From UBA7862 sp050872785 (GTDB lineage: Bacteria; Bacillota; Clostridia; Christensenellales; UBA1242), in assembly GCA_050872785.1 (NCBI GenBank), contig JBNMHO010000014.1:1-23585 (forward strand): DNA of 23,585 nt, given 5' to 3'. The notes under the pieces are model-generated. The model did not search any database. It was not told the DNA's origin and was given only the letters and a program-made list of their open reading frames with translations. Positions 8,526-16,017 of the stretch are shown here, piece after piece (position 1 is the stretch's first letter; each line of letters opens with the position of its first letter). The translations under genes and the position numbers were made by a program.

Positions 8526-8555
8526 TTGGACAAAATTTCAAAATGTTGCTAAAAT
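8526..8555 (+). promoter_or_regulatory. Promoter of the tyrosine recombinase, probably giving a leaderless mRNA
   Basis: TTGGAC (8526-8531) and TAAAAT (8550-8555) are 18 bases apart. The -10 ends seven bases before the ATG at 8563, so transcription would start at about the start codon. No Shine-Dalgarno sequence is visible before the ATG. Confidence 0.5.
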
Positions 8556-8562
8556 TTATTGT

Positions 8563-9621
8563 ATGAAAAACACAGATTATTTTGCCGAAAGAAATCTTAA
8601 AAATTCAAATCAATTAAAGGTTATGCTCATATCATTGCCTTCTTTTTGTGACGAATATTTTAGGGGAATTGAAAACAAAACTACCCCACTTACCCGCCTT
8701 GGATATGCCAACGACCTTAAGACTTTTTTTGAGTTTTTAGTCCAAGAAATGGACGGCTTTGTTGGCAAAAAGATTAAATACATAACACTTGACGATTTAA
8801 ACAGCATAACCCAAACTGACCTTGAAATTTATCTAAACTATTTGTCAAATTACAAAAAAAATGGCGAACAATTTTCAAATGATGCCAGAGCAAAAGCAAG
8901 AAAGTTGTCTGCAGTCAGAAGTTTGTTCAGATATTTTTATAGAAAAGACAAATTAAGAGAAAATGTTACGACAAAAATCGACACGCCAAAAATCAGAGAT
9001 AAAGAAATCATTAGGCTTGAAGTTGACGAAGTTGTAAAACTTTTGGACACTGCAGAACACCCCAAAGACTTTTCAAAACGGCAGCAATCATACAACAGGC
9101 TAACAAGAACACGTGATATAGCCATTTTAACCCTTCTACTTGGCACTGGGATACGTGTAAGCGAATGTGTCGGACTGAATATTGAGGATATAGACTTTGA
9201 AACAAATGGCTTTAAAATCACACGCAAAGGCGGTGCCCAAACAATTTTATATTTTTCAGACGAAGTATCCATTGCCCTACAAAATTATCTTGACGAAAGA
9301 CTAAACAACGAATTTGTGTCACCCAATGAACATGCCCTATTCTTGTCTATTCAAAACAAGCGAATTGGGGTCCGGGCGGTTGAGCAACTTGTCAAAAAAT
9401 ATAGCCAAGATTGCATACCGCTGAAACATATCACCCCACACAAATTGCGTAGCACCTATGGCACGAACCTTTACAGAGAAACGGGCGACATTTACATAGT
9501 TGCAGACGTTTTGGGACACCGAGATGTCAACACCACAAAGAAACACTACGCCGCCATTTCAGAAGATGCAAGAAGACGTGTTGCTAATGTTGTCAAACTT
9601 CGTGACAATGACGAAGACTGA
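8563..9621 (+). CDS. Tyrosine recombinase (Xer-like site-specific recombinase)
   Basis: This 352-residue DNA recombinase would cut and rejoin DNA via a 3'-phosphotyrosine link. The N-terminal SAM-like core-binding domain is at about 25-135 and the catalytic domain at about 150-345. All catalytic residues are visible: Arg198 (GTGIRVSE), Lys222 (TRKGG), His293/Arg296 (HKLR), His319 (LGHRD) and Tyr329 (KKHY). The length is closer to single-protein XerS-type enzymes than to ~300-residue XerC/XerD, so a role in chromosome dimer resolution is possible, but no dif-like site was recognised nearby. The ATG at 8563 has no SD; an internal ATG at 8623 has AAAGG only two bases before it and is a weaker alternative. 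It lies just upstream of lexA. Integrase of a mobile element is possible, but no att sites or cargo are seen. Confidence 0.88.
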   Translation: MKNTDYFAERNLKNSNQLKVMLISLPSFCDEYFRGIENKTTPLTRLGYANDLKTFFEFLVQEMDGFVGKKIKYITLDDLNSITQTDLEIYLNYLSNYKKNGEQFSNDARAKARKLSAVRSLFRYFYRKDKLRENVTTKIDTPKIRDKEIIRLEVDEVVKLLDTAEHPKDFSKRQQSYNRLTRTRDIAILTLLLGTGIRVSECVGLNIEDIDFETNGFKITRKGGAQTILYFSDEVSIALQNYLDERLNNEFVSPNEHALFLSIQNKRIGVRAVEQLVKKYSQDCIPLKHITPHKLRSTYGTNLYRETGDIYIVADVLGHRDVNTTKKHYAAISEDARRRVANVVKLRDNDED

Positions 9622-9640
9622 TCTATTCCCTATCAAAATT

Positions 9641-9704
9641 AAACAGCATTTCAAATAAAAAGTTTAGAATATTTTAAACATATGTTTGACATGCTGTTTT
9701 TTTT
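9641..9704 (+). terminator. Wide inverted repeat with T-run enclosing the lexA operator
   Basis: AAACAGCAT (9641-9649) and ATGCTGTTT (9691-9699) are perfect complements 41 bases apart, and the right arm continues into a run of Ts to 9704. It may terminate the recombinase transcript, but the loop is long and holds the lexA operator and part of its -35. Confidence 0.4.
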
Positions 9705-9714
9705 GTGTTACAAT
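9676..9714 (+). promoter_or_regulatory. lexA promoter with overlapping LexA-box-like operator
   Basis: TTGACA (9686-9691), a 17-base spacer and TACAAT (9709-9714) form a near-consensus promoter. The perfect palindrome AAACATATGTTT (9676-9687) overlaps the -35 and matches the Gram-positive LexA box (GAACNNNNGTTC type) except for A/T in place of the outermost G/C. This position fits LexA repressing its own gene. Confidence 0.7.
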
Positions 9715-9749
9715 TATGCCGAAATTAAATTATATGGTTGGGAGAGATT

Positions 9750-10409
9750 ATGATTGAAACTGAAAAAAAATATAAAACCGAAACCGCAGCAAAGCGTGCA
9801 GAAGCCTTGGACCAAAAACTGGAACTTTCCTATAACATGATAAAGAAATGGATTTCGGAGCGAGGATACCAACCTTCCCTAAGAGAAATGATGAAAGAAC
9901 TTGGCATTTTGTCCACCGCCACAATGAAATATTATCTTGACAAACTGGAAGAACGAGGCTATATCAGACGCCGCGATGCAAGAAATCGTGCAATCCAACT
10001 TTTAAAAGAGGACAAATCCCAAGAAAAAGAACCAACAACTCAAATTCCACTTCTTGGTGAAGTTGCCGCTGGGCAACCAATTTTGGCATACGAAAACTAT
10101 GATGAAGTGTATGAATTCCCTCAAAGTCTGTTCAATACAAGCGGACAAGTTTTTATGCTCACAGTAAAAGGCGACAGTATGATAAATGCCGGCATATACA
10201 ACAAAGATAAAATTGTTGTCAAGCAACAAAACACCGCAGAAAACTCCGAAATTGTAGTTGCAATGATAAACGGCTGTGCCACTGTCAAAAGATTCTTCAA
10301 AGAAGACGGTCAAATCCGCCTCCAACCAGAAAACGACTACATGAAACCAATTATCTGCAAAGACGCTACTATTCTCGGCAAAGTTGTTGGACTTATAAGA
10401 AACTACTAA
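9750..10409 (+). CDS. lexA: LexA, SOS-response repressor
   Basis: LexA represses DNA-damage genes and cleaves itself when RecA filaments form. The winged-helix N-terminal domain is at about 25-75 (YQPSLREMMKELG, then a recognition helix TATMKYYLDKLEERGYIRR). The cleavage bond is Ala107-Gly108 in EVAAGQP, and the peptidase dyad is Ser143 (KGDSM) and Lys180 (ATVKRF). The ATG at 9750 is chosen over an in-frame TTG at 9738, because GGGAGAG (9740-9746) is correctly spaced for it and the TTG overlaps that site. The ~22 residues before the first DNA-binding helix are a little longer than in B. subtilis LexA. The upstream operator supports autoregulation. Confidence 0.96.
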   Translation: MIETEKKYKTETAAKRAEALDQKLELSYNMIKKWISERGYQPSLREMMKELGILSTATMKYYLDKLEERGYIRRRDARNRAIQLLKEDKSQEKEPTTQIPLLGEVAAGQPILAYENYDEVYEFPQSLFNTSGQVFMLTVKGDSMINAGIYNKDKIVVKQQNTAENSEIVVAMINGCATVKRFFKEDGQIRLQPENDYMKPIICKDATILGKVVGLIRNY

Positions 10410-10443
10410 TCTGTCCAAAAATTCCCTTTTCAATATAAAACTA

Positions 10444-10480
10444 AAAAAATCAGCCCCAAGCGAAAGCTAGGGGTTTTTAA
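10444..10480. terminator. Shared bidirectional terminator; GAAA-loop hairpin
   Basis: CCCCAAGC (10454-10461), GAAA loop, GCTAGGGG (10466-10473): an 8-bp stem with one A-A mismatch. A T-run follows on the plus strand and seven As precede it, so it can terminate both lexA and the leftward surface-protein gene. It begins 17 bases after the stop codon of the latter, a place where DGR targets often carry a short GC-rich hairpin. Confidence 0.75.
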
Positions 10481-10490
10481 TGCTATATTT

Positions 10491-12463
10491 TTATGAATTT
10501 ATCAACATAGAACGAAAGCCGATATAAGCGTAGATATAGGTTAGACTACTGCTAACAACGAATAAGAACAACCCGGCATAAAGTCCACTATCGACAGGAC
10601 CGCCACGATGAACACCATTGTAACTAGTTGTGTTGTTGCACCCGTAATAGTCGCTTAAACCTGTAGAAGTGCTTGCTGTGGAGGAGGCACTGGTTGGCAA
10701 GCCAATCACTTGTTCATAGCCATGTGAGGTGGATACTGAAGATGTTCCAGTGTATCTGTAAAAGTTATTAGATGTTGGCAAAGTGTAGCCTAGGTCTGTG
10801 TAGCTCTTGCCTTCAAGGGTGCTTTTCTTGGTCGCATAGGCATTGCTATCTGTTTTAAAGTGCCAGTTTGAGCTGTCCATGTCGTAGTCGTTATAGTTAA
10901 TAAAGGCATGCAAATTTGTGCCATCAGAAACAACTGCTTGACCAAAGCCCCATTCCCACACATTTCCCCATAAATTTGACATGCCAAGACAAAATACTCC
11001 TGTATATTTGTCCGTCCCGACAAAGCCGTCAAGAAGTATTCTTTTGGTGGTTGTAGTTCCGTTTTCTGAGTAATTGTAAGTTAGATATTGTGTTGCATAA
11101 AGTCCAGCGGGATCATTGCCGTTGAAATTATGTGTGTTCCCGTCTTGATAAGGGTTGCTATATCCATAACTTAATGACGAAGAATAGCAAGTAACTGTGC
11201 CACCACCCTTCTCTGCTGCATAATAATTACTTCCCGCTGCCGAGTAATTACTAATTGCTCCGTAACCAACTGTCGCTTGCGAGTTGTTGTCGGCATATTT
11301 AATAGTGTAGAGCACACTCTGTATATACATTTTCCAGTTTTCACCTTGCACGCCTTTCACTTGTCTATACCCGCTTGCAAGTGAACTATTTCGCCATGCT
11401 TTGGTCAGGTTATCCATCCAACTTTGCATATTTGCTTGGGTTGTTGAAACATTTGCAATGCCTGCAGTGTCTGTGCAGCCATAGTTTGAAACTGCATAAG
11501 ATATGCTTCCGCTGGTCACTGGACCAGCACCATTTGTTGGGACATAACTTCTTGGGATTGCTCCATAACTGTTTTTTGCACCTGTTCCGTCTGGGTTGAA
11601 CATTCGGGCTTCAAATGTTGCTGTATAAAAGCCATCGACTTTAACTGCATTTTCAAACTGTCCGTCAGACACGCTCATCCATGTTTGATTGTTCTGCACC
11701 CAACGGCGGATATACATCGTTGGATAATATGTGTAACAATCTACTGTAAAACTTTCGCTTTTTGTAAGCGTTCTGCCACTGGCAAGTTTTGTTCCAGAAG
11801 GCAGAGTTACACTTCTTCCAAACCATTCAAATGGATAGTTTGGGTCAGAAAGTTTGCCTATTATTTCCCCAGTTGCAATGTCAATATTTACTACATCAAT
11901 ATCTTTGTAAACTGGGGCTGAGGTGTAATATGTATCCGTTCCATATGTTACATTTGCATTGCCTAGTGATGTCTTGTTTGTAAGATAACTTTTAAGTGTG
12001 TCCATACTTGTGGAGTTAATTTTAGTCGCAGTTGCAGTGTATGAGGTGTTCGCACCCGTTTTTGTCCATTTGGTGGAAGTTATGTTGTTTTCTTGATAAA
12101 CCGTCAAAATTGGCGACCATTTGGCAGTAAGAGTCATGTTTCCAATATTCGTAAATCGGGTGGAGGAAGTCACAATATTTCTACTTTCATCAAGCCACCC
12201 CACAAAGGCATAACCCGCACGAGTTGGAACGGGCAAATTGCCGTATTTTTCGCCCAATTTAGCCGTTATTTGGCTGGGAGATCCCCCCCCCCTGCCGGGT
12301 CAAAATCGACGGTGTATGAGGGCCTAGAATACTTCACAGACACCTGTCCAGATAGCCTTTGTTGGGTTGCTCCGAAGATGATAATAGACAAAAGAGCCAT
12401 GACGAGCGTGTAATTTACACACAACATTCCAACCCTCGCCTTGTCCCAAAATCTTCTTCTCAT
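10491..12463 (-). CDS. Surface protein: InlB-like repeat plus FGE/C-type-lectin-like domain; frame broken at a G-run
   Basis: Two frames join at the ten-G tract (12283-12292 as Cs on the plus strand). The N-terminal part has a basic start (RRRFWDKARVG), a hydrophobic helix that looks like a signal or anchor, then YTVDFDPAGG. After the tract, the other frame continues with GEKYGNLPVPTRAGYAFVGW, the rest of an InlB B-repeat (Flg_new) module. The remaining ~540 residues are Ser/Thr/Asn/Tyr rich and carry GNVWEW (10950-10967), the hallmark of FGE-sulfatase domains, ending in HRGG...AGLF...IGFR. With eight or eleven Gs the whole would read as one ~658-residue protein; with ten it stops after about 65 residues. 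The ATG at 12461-12463 is preferred over that at 12467-12469, because AAAGGG lies eight bases before it. Its role is probably adhesion or ligand binding at the cell surface (inference). Confidence 0.75.
10512..10607 (-). other. Candidate DGR-type variable region at the 3' end of the surface-protein gene
   Basis: The encoded end starts RGGPVDSGLYAGLF and ends IGFR. The spacing of GG, G, AG, F and IG matches the C-type-lectin variable regions of DGR targets as I know them. Nearly all non-framework codons end in C or T, for example CCT-GTC-GAT-AGT after the GG pair and TAT-ATC-TAC-GCT-TAT before IGFR, as expected if template AAY codons were randomised at their adenines. No template repeat or reverse transcriptase is in this window. 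Confidence 0.45.
12283..12292 (-). repeat. Homopolymer tract of ten Gs (coding strand) that breaks the reading frame
   Basis: Ten consecutive Cs on the plus strand lie inside the InlB-repeat coding region of the surface-protein gene. Upstream codons are in frame with downstream codons only if the tract has 8 or 11 Gs (modulo 3). It is the only long G/C homopolymer noticed in this AT-rich window. Confidence 0.9.
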
Positions 12464-12496
12464 TTTCATAACCCTTTCAATTTTATTTTCTTCAAA

Positions 12497-12525
12497 ATTC
12501 TAAAATATATTTCCCTACTTGTCAA
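12497..12525 (-). promoter_or_regulatory. Strong sigma-A promoter of the surface-protein gene
   Basis: On the minus strand TTGACA (12520-12525), a 17-base spacer and TAGAAT (12497-12502) lie about 30 bases before the coding region. A near-consensus, intact promoter argues that the gene is still expressed. Confidence 0.75.
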
Positions 12526-12592
12526 GTTTTTTGGGCAAAAAAGTTGAAAAACTCTCAATTAAAAAATAATCTGAAAAACTTTACATAATTTA

Positions 12593-12621
12593 TTGACATT
12601 TTATGCCATTGTGGATATAAT
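12593..12621 (+). promoter_or_regulatory. Consensus promoter of tRNA-Trp
   Basis: TTGACA (12593-12598), exactly 17 bases, then TATAAT (12616-12621). Both hexamers are perfect consensus, as is common for stable RNA genes. The tRNA begins 18 bases after the -10. Confidence 0.9.
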
Positions 12622-12639
12622 CTACATGTAAATAATTTT

Positions 12640-12713
12640 AGGGGAATAGTTCAATGGTAGAGCTGCGGTCTCCAAAACCGTCGATGGGGGTTCGAATCCC
12701 TCTTCCCCTGCCA
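12640..12713 (+). tRNA. tRNA-Trp (anticodon CCA)
   Basis: A full cloverleaf can be drawn: acceptor AGGGGAA with TTCCCCT, D-arm GTTC/GAGC, anticodon stem GCGGT/ACCGT around loop CTCCAAA (anticodon CCA, read for UGG), T-arm GGGGG/CCCTC around TTCGAAT, and an encoded 3' G-CCA at 12710-12713. It reads tryptophan codons. A terminator hairpin starts two bases after the CCA end. Confidence 0.96.
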
Positions 12714-12714
12714 T

Positions 12715-12755
12715 GTGAAACAGAAAAAGTCCATTCGGGCTTTTTTTTGTTTCAC
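12715..12755 (+). terminator. Terminator of tRNA-Trp
   Basis: A long hairpin: GTGAAAC (12715-12721) pairs with GTTTCAC (12749-12755), and inside it AAAAAGTCC pairs with GGGCTTTTT around ATTC. Eight Ts (12741-12748) follow the inner stem, so the inner part works as a Rho-independent terminator. Confidence 0.75.
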
Positions 12756-12955
12756 AATGATATTTGCTCTGACGAGCAAGTGATATTGCTTCGCAATGAT
12801 ATTCACTTCGTGAATGATATTGCAAACGAACACGATTATGTGTTCAGTTTGCAGTGAAGGTCTATTAAGCAAATATCATATCATTATGAGCGATAGCGAA
12901 TAATATCATTGCCCGTGGGGCAATATCATTACGAACAAAGTGAGTAATTTCATTG
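12756..12955. repeat. Array of seven small palindromes with ATGATATT / AATATCAT spacers
   Basis: Consecutive hairpins lie at 12764-12779 (TTGCTC/GAGCAA), 12785-12797 (ATTGC/GCAAT), 12801-12815 (ATTCAC/GTGAAT), 12821-12853 (TGCAAAC..GAACAC with GTGTTC..GTTTGCA), 12883-12904, 12908-12924 (ATTGCCC/GGGCAAT) and 12928-12948. In the left half they are separated by (A)TGATATT, in the right half by the reverse complement AATATCAT. The outer element ATGATATTTGCT (12757-12768) is repeated perfectly inverted as AGCAAATATCAT (12868-12879). No coding potential is seen. It resembles REP or MITE-like dispersed palindromes. Confidence 0.75.
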
Positions 12956-13126
12956 ACTTTCATTCAATATTTTCTAATGTAATTGTAAAAAAATCTTTTT
13001 TATATTTATTCACACCGTGCATATTTATACACCGAAAGCGGCTGCTTAAAATTTTAAATTTTTAATATATTTTATTTCTCAACTTGTCCTTTTTTGTCGA
13101 AATATTTATAAATAATTTCTTGTTTT

Positions 13127-13966
13127 TTAGCAAAATTTATTATAAAATTTTTTTAAATTTCTATAAAAAATGTTCTTAATTTGCCCGTTTTTTAGCCCTA
13201 ATGCAAGCAATTCCTCTTTTAAGTTTTCAAAATCTATATAACTTTTAAGGTCACTTGGTAGTTCCCTTGTCCCAAAAAAATCAGAGCCAATTCCGACATT
13301 TTTATCCCCATATTTTTTAACGAACCAGACAATTTGTTCTGCAATTTTATGCATGCATGCTTCCCCACTCTGTGATACAAAATACTTAACAAACGACAAG
13401 CAAATTATCCCACCACTTTTTATAATTTCTTGTATTTGCTCATGTTTCAAATTTCTGACATGTGGATTGAGTTCATATATATTGCAATGTGAATTGAATA
13501 TTGGTTTGGTCGTCACCTTGCAAAAGTCCCAAAAAGTTCGTTCATTCATATGAGCAGTATCCACCAAAATACCAGCATTTTCAAGTGTCGTTACAACATT
13601 CTCTCCAAGTTTAGTAAGTCCACTTTTCCCAAATGTTCCACCGCCGAGCGAATTGTCATTATTCCAAACAATCCCGCATGAAAAAGGCTTTAATTCAATA
13701 ATTTTTTGAATATTTTTCTTCCAATTATTTTCACTCAAAAAACCAAGGTCTTCAATGGCAAAAACAAAATTTTCGCACCTATTTACCTTGCAAATCTCAC
13801 TACTTAGGTCAATAAGTTTTTTCATTGGTTGTTTTAATTCACTTGTCCAAATCTGTGCAAGCATTTTTGTTCTCTTGCAATATTTTTCAAGCCAAGCAAC
13901 ATATGCCAGCCTTTGTTCCTTATTCAATTCCGTCAAAAAATCATTATGTGCGTCAAATATTTTCAT
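13127..13966 (-). CDS. Membrane dipeptidase (peptidase family M19, renal dipeptidase-like)
   Basis: This 279-residue zinc peptidase belongs to an amidohydrolase-fold family that splits dipeptides, including D-amino-acid containing ones. The metal and active-site positions are recognisable: HND (His7, Asp9) at the start, Glu72 in AIEDLG, His139 in VDTAHMN, His160 in NSHCN followed by NPHVRN, and Asp229 in GIGSDFFG. It is short for the family (usually over 300 residues), mainly between the HND and the AIEDLG region. No signal peptide is present, so it is probably cytoplasmic despite the family name. No Shine-Dalgarno sequence is visible before the ATG. It stands alone, with an AT-rich gap and the rny terminator upstream. 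Confidence 0.87.
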   Translation of the reverse strand: MKIFDAHNDFLTELNKEQRLAYVAWLEKYCKRTKMLAQIWTSELKQPMKKLIDLSSEICKVNRCENFVFAIEDLGFLSENNWKKNIQKIIELKPFSCGIVWNNDNSLGGGTFGKSGLTKLGENVVTTLENAGILVDTAHMNERTFWDFCKVTTKPIFNSHCNIYELNPHVRNLKHEQIQEIIKSGGIICLSFVKYFVSQSGEACMHKIAEQIVWFVKKYGDKNVGIGSDFFGTRELPSDLKSYIDFENLKEELLALGLKNGQIKNIFYRNLKKFYNKFC

Positions 13967-14131
13967 ATCATAATTTATGTTTTATGCTGTTTTCATTGCC
14001 ACTCTTCTTGGCGAAAACAAAAACTAAATACTTTTTCGCAATGCAAAATAATATGAAATTTATACAAAATATAAGCCATTTTTTAACTATTTTTTATCAA
14101 ATTTTTATAAATAATTTAACAAAAATATACT

Positions 14132-14159
14132 AAAAAAGAAGGAAAATATCCTTCTTTTT
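14132..14159 (-). terminator. Terminator of rny
   Basis: On the minus strand AAAAAGAAGG (14150-14159) pairs with CCTTCTTTTTT (14132-14142) around a 7-base A/T loop, and the right arm itself provides the T-run. It lies about 35 bases after the rny stop. Confidence 0.75.
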
Positions 14160-14194
14160 CTCTTTAAAAATGATTGTTATAAGCAATTTTAGAA

Positions 14195-15748
14195 TTACTT
14201 TGCCACATCAGTTGCACGAGTTTCCCTAATGACATTAACCTTAATTTGTCCTGGATATTGCAACTCGTTTTCAATTTTTCTTGCGATGTCTTTTGCAAGG
14301 AAGACCATGCTTTCATCGCTAACTTCTTCTGGTTTTACCATAATTCTGATTTCACGACCCGCTTGAATTGCATATGATTTTTCAACACCCTTAAAACTAT
14401 TAGCAATGTTTTCAAGGTTTTCAAGACGTTTGATATATGCGTCAAGAAGTTCCCTTCTTGCCCCAGGTCTGCTACTTGAAATTGCGTCTGCAGTTTGAAC
14501 AATAATCGCTTCAAGAGAGTGGAATTCCACATCACCATGGTGTGCTTGAATACAATGTATAACTTCTGGTGATTCTTTATATTTTTTGCAAAGGTCAACG
14601 CCGATTGAAACGTGAGTTCCTTCTTGCTCATGGTCAAGTGCCTTGCCGATATCATGTAGCAATCCACCACGTTTTGCAATCTTAACATTTGCCCCAAGTT
14701 CGCTTGCAAGAAGTCCTGCAATGTGACAAACTTCAAGACTATGTTTTAAAACATTCTGACCATAACTTGACCTAAATTTAAGTCTGCCAAGCACCTTGAC
14801 AAGTTCTGGGTGAAGCCCGATAACTCCTGCTTCATAAACCGCATTTTCGCCCGCTTCTTTGATTGATGCCTCAACATCTCTTTGTGCTTTTTCGACAATT
14901 TCTTCAATTCTTGCTGGGTGAATTCTGCCGTCCATAATAAGTTTTTCAAGTGCAACTCGAGCAATTTCTCTTCGAACTGGGTCAAAAGCTGAAAGAACAA
15001 CTGCTTCTGGGGTGTCGTCGATAATAAGGTCAACGCCAGTTGCATTTTCAATCGCCCTAATATTTCTCCCTTCACGCCCAATAATTCTGCCCTTCACTTC
15101 ATCATTTGGAAGTGGAACAACTGTCACAGTAATTTCTGATGTTATGCTTGTTGCACATTTTTGAACAGCAAGTGTAACGATTTCTTTTGCCTTTTTGTCT
15201 GCATTTTCAACCGCTTCTTCTTCCATTCTCCTAATGGTCGATGCGCAGTCATGTTTTGCTTGTTCAACATACATGTCAACAAGCTGTTTTTTTGCCTCTT
15301 CTTTCGATAATCCCGAAACTCGCTCTAGCGCTTGTGAAATTTTTTCGTTTTCCTTTGCAACTTCTTCTTTAGCCAAAGCAAGTTCTTTTTCCCTGTCTTT
15401 AACTTGAGATAAAGCCACATCAAGCGATTCCACTTTCTTATCAATTCCCTCTTCTTTTCTGATAAGAGATTCTTCTTTAAGTGTTAAACGATTTTCCGAT
15501 TTTGAAATTTCATTGTAACGTTCTGCTATTTCTGCGTCACATTTTTCTTTCAAAGCGTGAATTTCCTCTTTTGCCTCTAATATTGCTTCTTTCTTTGCAG
15601 TTTTTGCTTCTGCATAGGCATTTTCCAAAATTTTTGCTGCATTGCTTTTTGACTGAGAACTTTTTCTAACATTCAAAAATATTGTCGCACCTGCACCCAC
15701 ACAAACACAAAGAACACAAGCAATCACTAGCCATAAAACTGATACCAT
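14195..15748 (-). CDS. rny: Ribonuclease Y
   Basis: RNase Y is the membrane-anchored endoribonuclease that starts mRNA decay in many Bacillota and also processes riboswitch leaders. The 517-residue protein has the full layout: an N-terminal membrane helix (about 4-24), a long charged coiled coil (30-200), a KH RNA-binding domain (about 208-270, GXXG loop GREG at 224-227) and an HD phosphohydrolase domain with His365-Asp366 in GLLHDIGK. The start is ATG with AGAGGA upstream. It is transcribed alone between its own promoter and terminator. Confidence 0.97.
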   Translation of the reverse strand: MVSVLWLVIACVLCVCVGAGATIFLNVRKSSQSKSNAAKILENAYAEAKTAKKEAILEAKEEIHALKEKCDAEIAERYNEISKSENRLTLKEESLIRKEEGIDKKVESLDVALSQVKDREKELALAKEEVAKENEKISQALERVSGLSKEEAKKQLVDMYVEQAKHDCASTIRRMEEEAVENADKKAKEIVTLAVQKCATSITSEITVTVVPLPNDEVKGRIIGREGRNIRAIENATGVDLIIDDTPEAVVLSAFDPVRREIARVALEKLIMDGRIHPARIEEIVEKAQRDVEASIKEAGENAVYEAGVIGLHPELVKVLGRLKFRSSYGQNVLKHSLEVCHIAGLLASELGANVKIAKRGGLLHDIGKALDHEQEGTHVSIGVDLCKKYKESPEVIHCIQAHHGDVEFHSLEAIIVQTADAISSSRPGARRELLDAYIKRLENLENIANSFKGVEKSYAIQAGREIRIMVKPEEVSDESMVFLAKDIARKIENELQYPGQIKVNVIRETRATDVAK

Positions 15749-15766
15749 TATTTTTGTGTCCTCTTA

Positions 15767-15796
15767 TATATATTTATCAAATATCAAACAAGTCAA
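15767..15796 (-). promoter_or_regulatory. Sigma-A promoter of rny
   Basis: On the minus strand TTGACT (15791-15796) and TATATA (15767-15772, 18-base spacer) or ATATAT one base away (17-base spacer). The -10 lies close to the ribosome binding site, so the leader is short (about 10-15 bases). Confidence 0.55.
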
Positions 15797-15984
15797 CATT
15801 TATAATATATTTAAATTATTTGCAATAAAGTCCAACTCCACAATGCTTTAAGTTGCAACTTTAACTATTTTAGTATATTAAATTTGATTTATATAAACGT
15901 TGTATAACTTATAATCTTTTGACATAGTCATTTTATCAATATGCTTTTCATCTGTCAACTTATTTTGTCTTTTGGGATAAAAAA

Positions 15985-16007
15985 TACAACTCTACTATTA
16001 GTAGAGT
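15985..16007 (-). terminator. Terminator of the cysteine desulfurase-thiI operon
   Basis: On the minus strand ACTCTACT (16000-16007) pairs perfectly with AGTAGAGT (15989-15996) around AAT, followed by a T-rich tract (TGTATTTTTT). It is about 10 bases after the thiI stop. Confidence 0.75.
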
Positions 16008-16017
16008 CGCATTTTGC

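Noticed and set aside
9738..9749. Upstream TTG start for lexA, adding four residues
   Set aside because: The TTG overlaps the GGGAGAG ribosome binding site that correctly serves the ATG at 9750.
12622..12872. Open frames antisense to and across tRNA-Trp, encoding a GFEPPSTVLETAALPLNYSP-like peptide
   Set aside because: This peptide is a familiar artefact of translating the reverse strand of a tRNA gene; the frame is explained fully by the tRNA and the palindromes beside it.
10410..13126. A DGR template repeat or reverse transcriptase near the candidate variable region
   Set aside because: No frame encodes an RT and I saw no second copy of the 10510-10610 sequence; the DGR idea therefore rests on the target alone.
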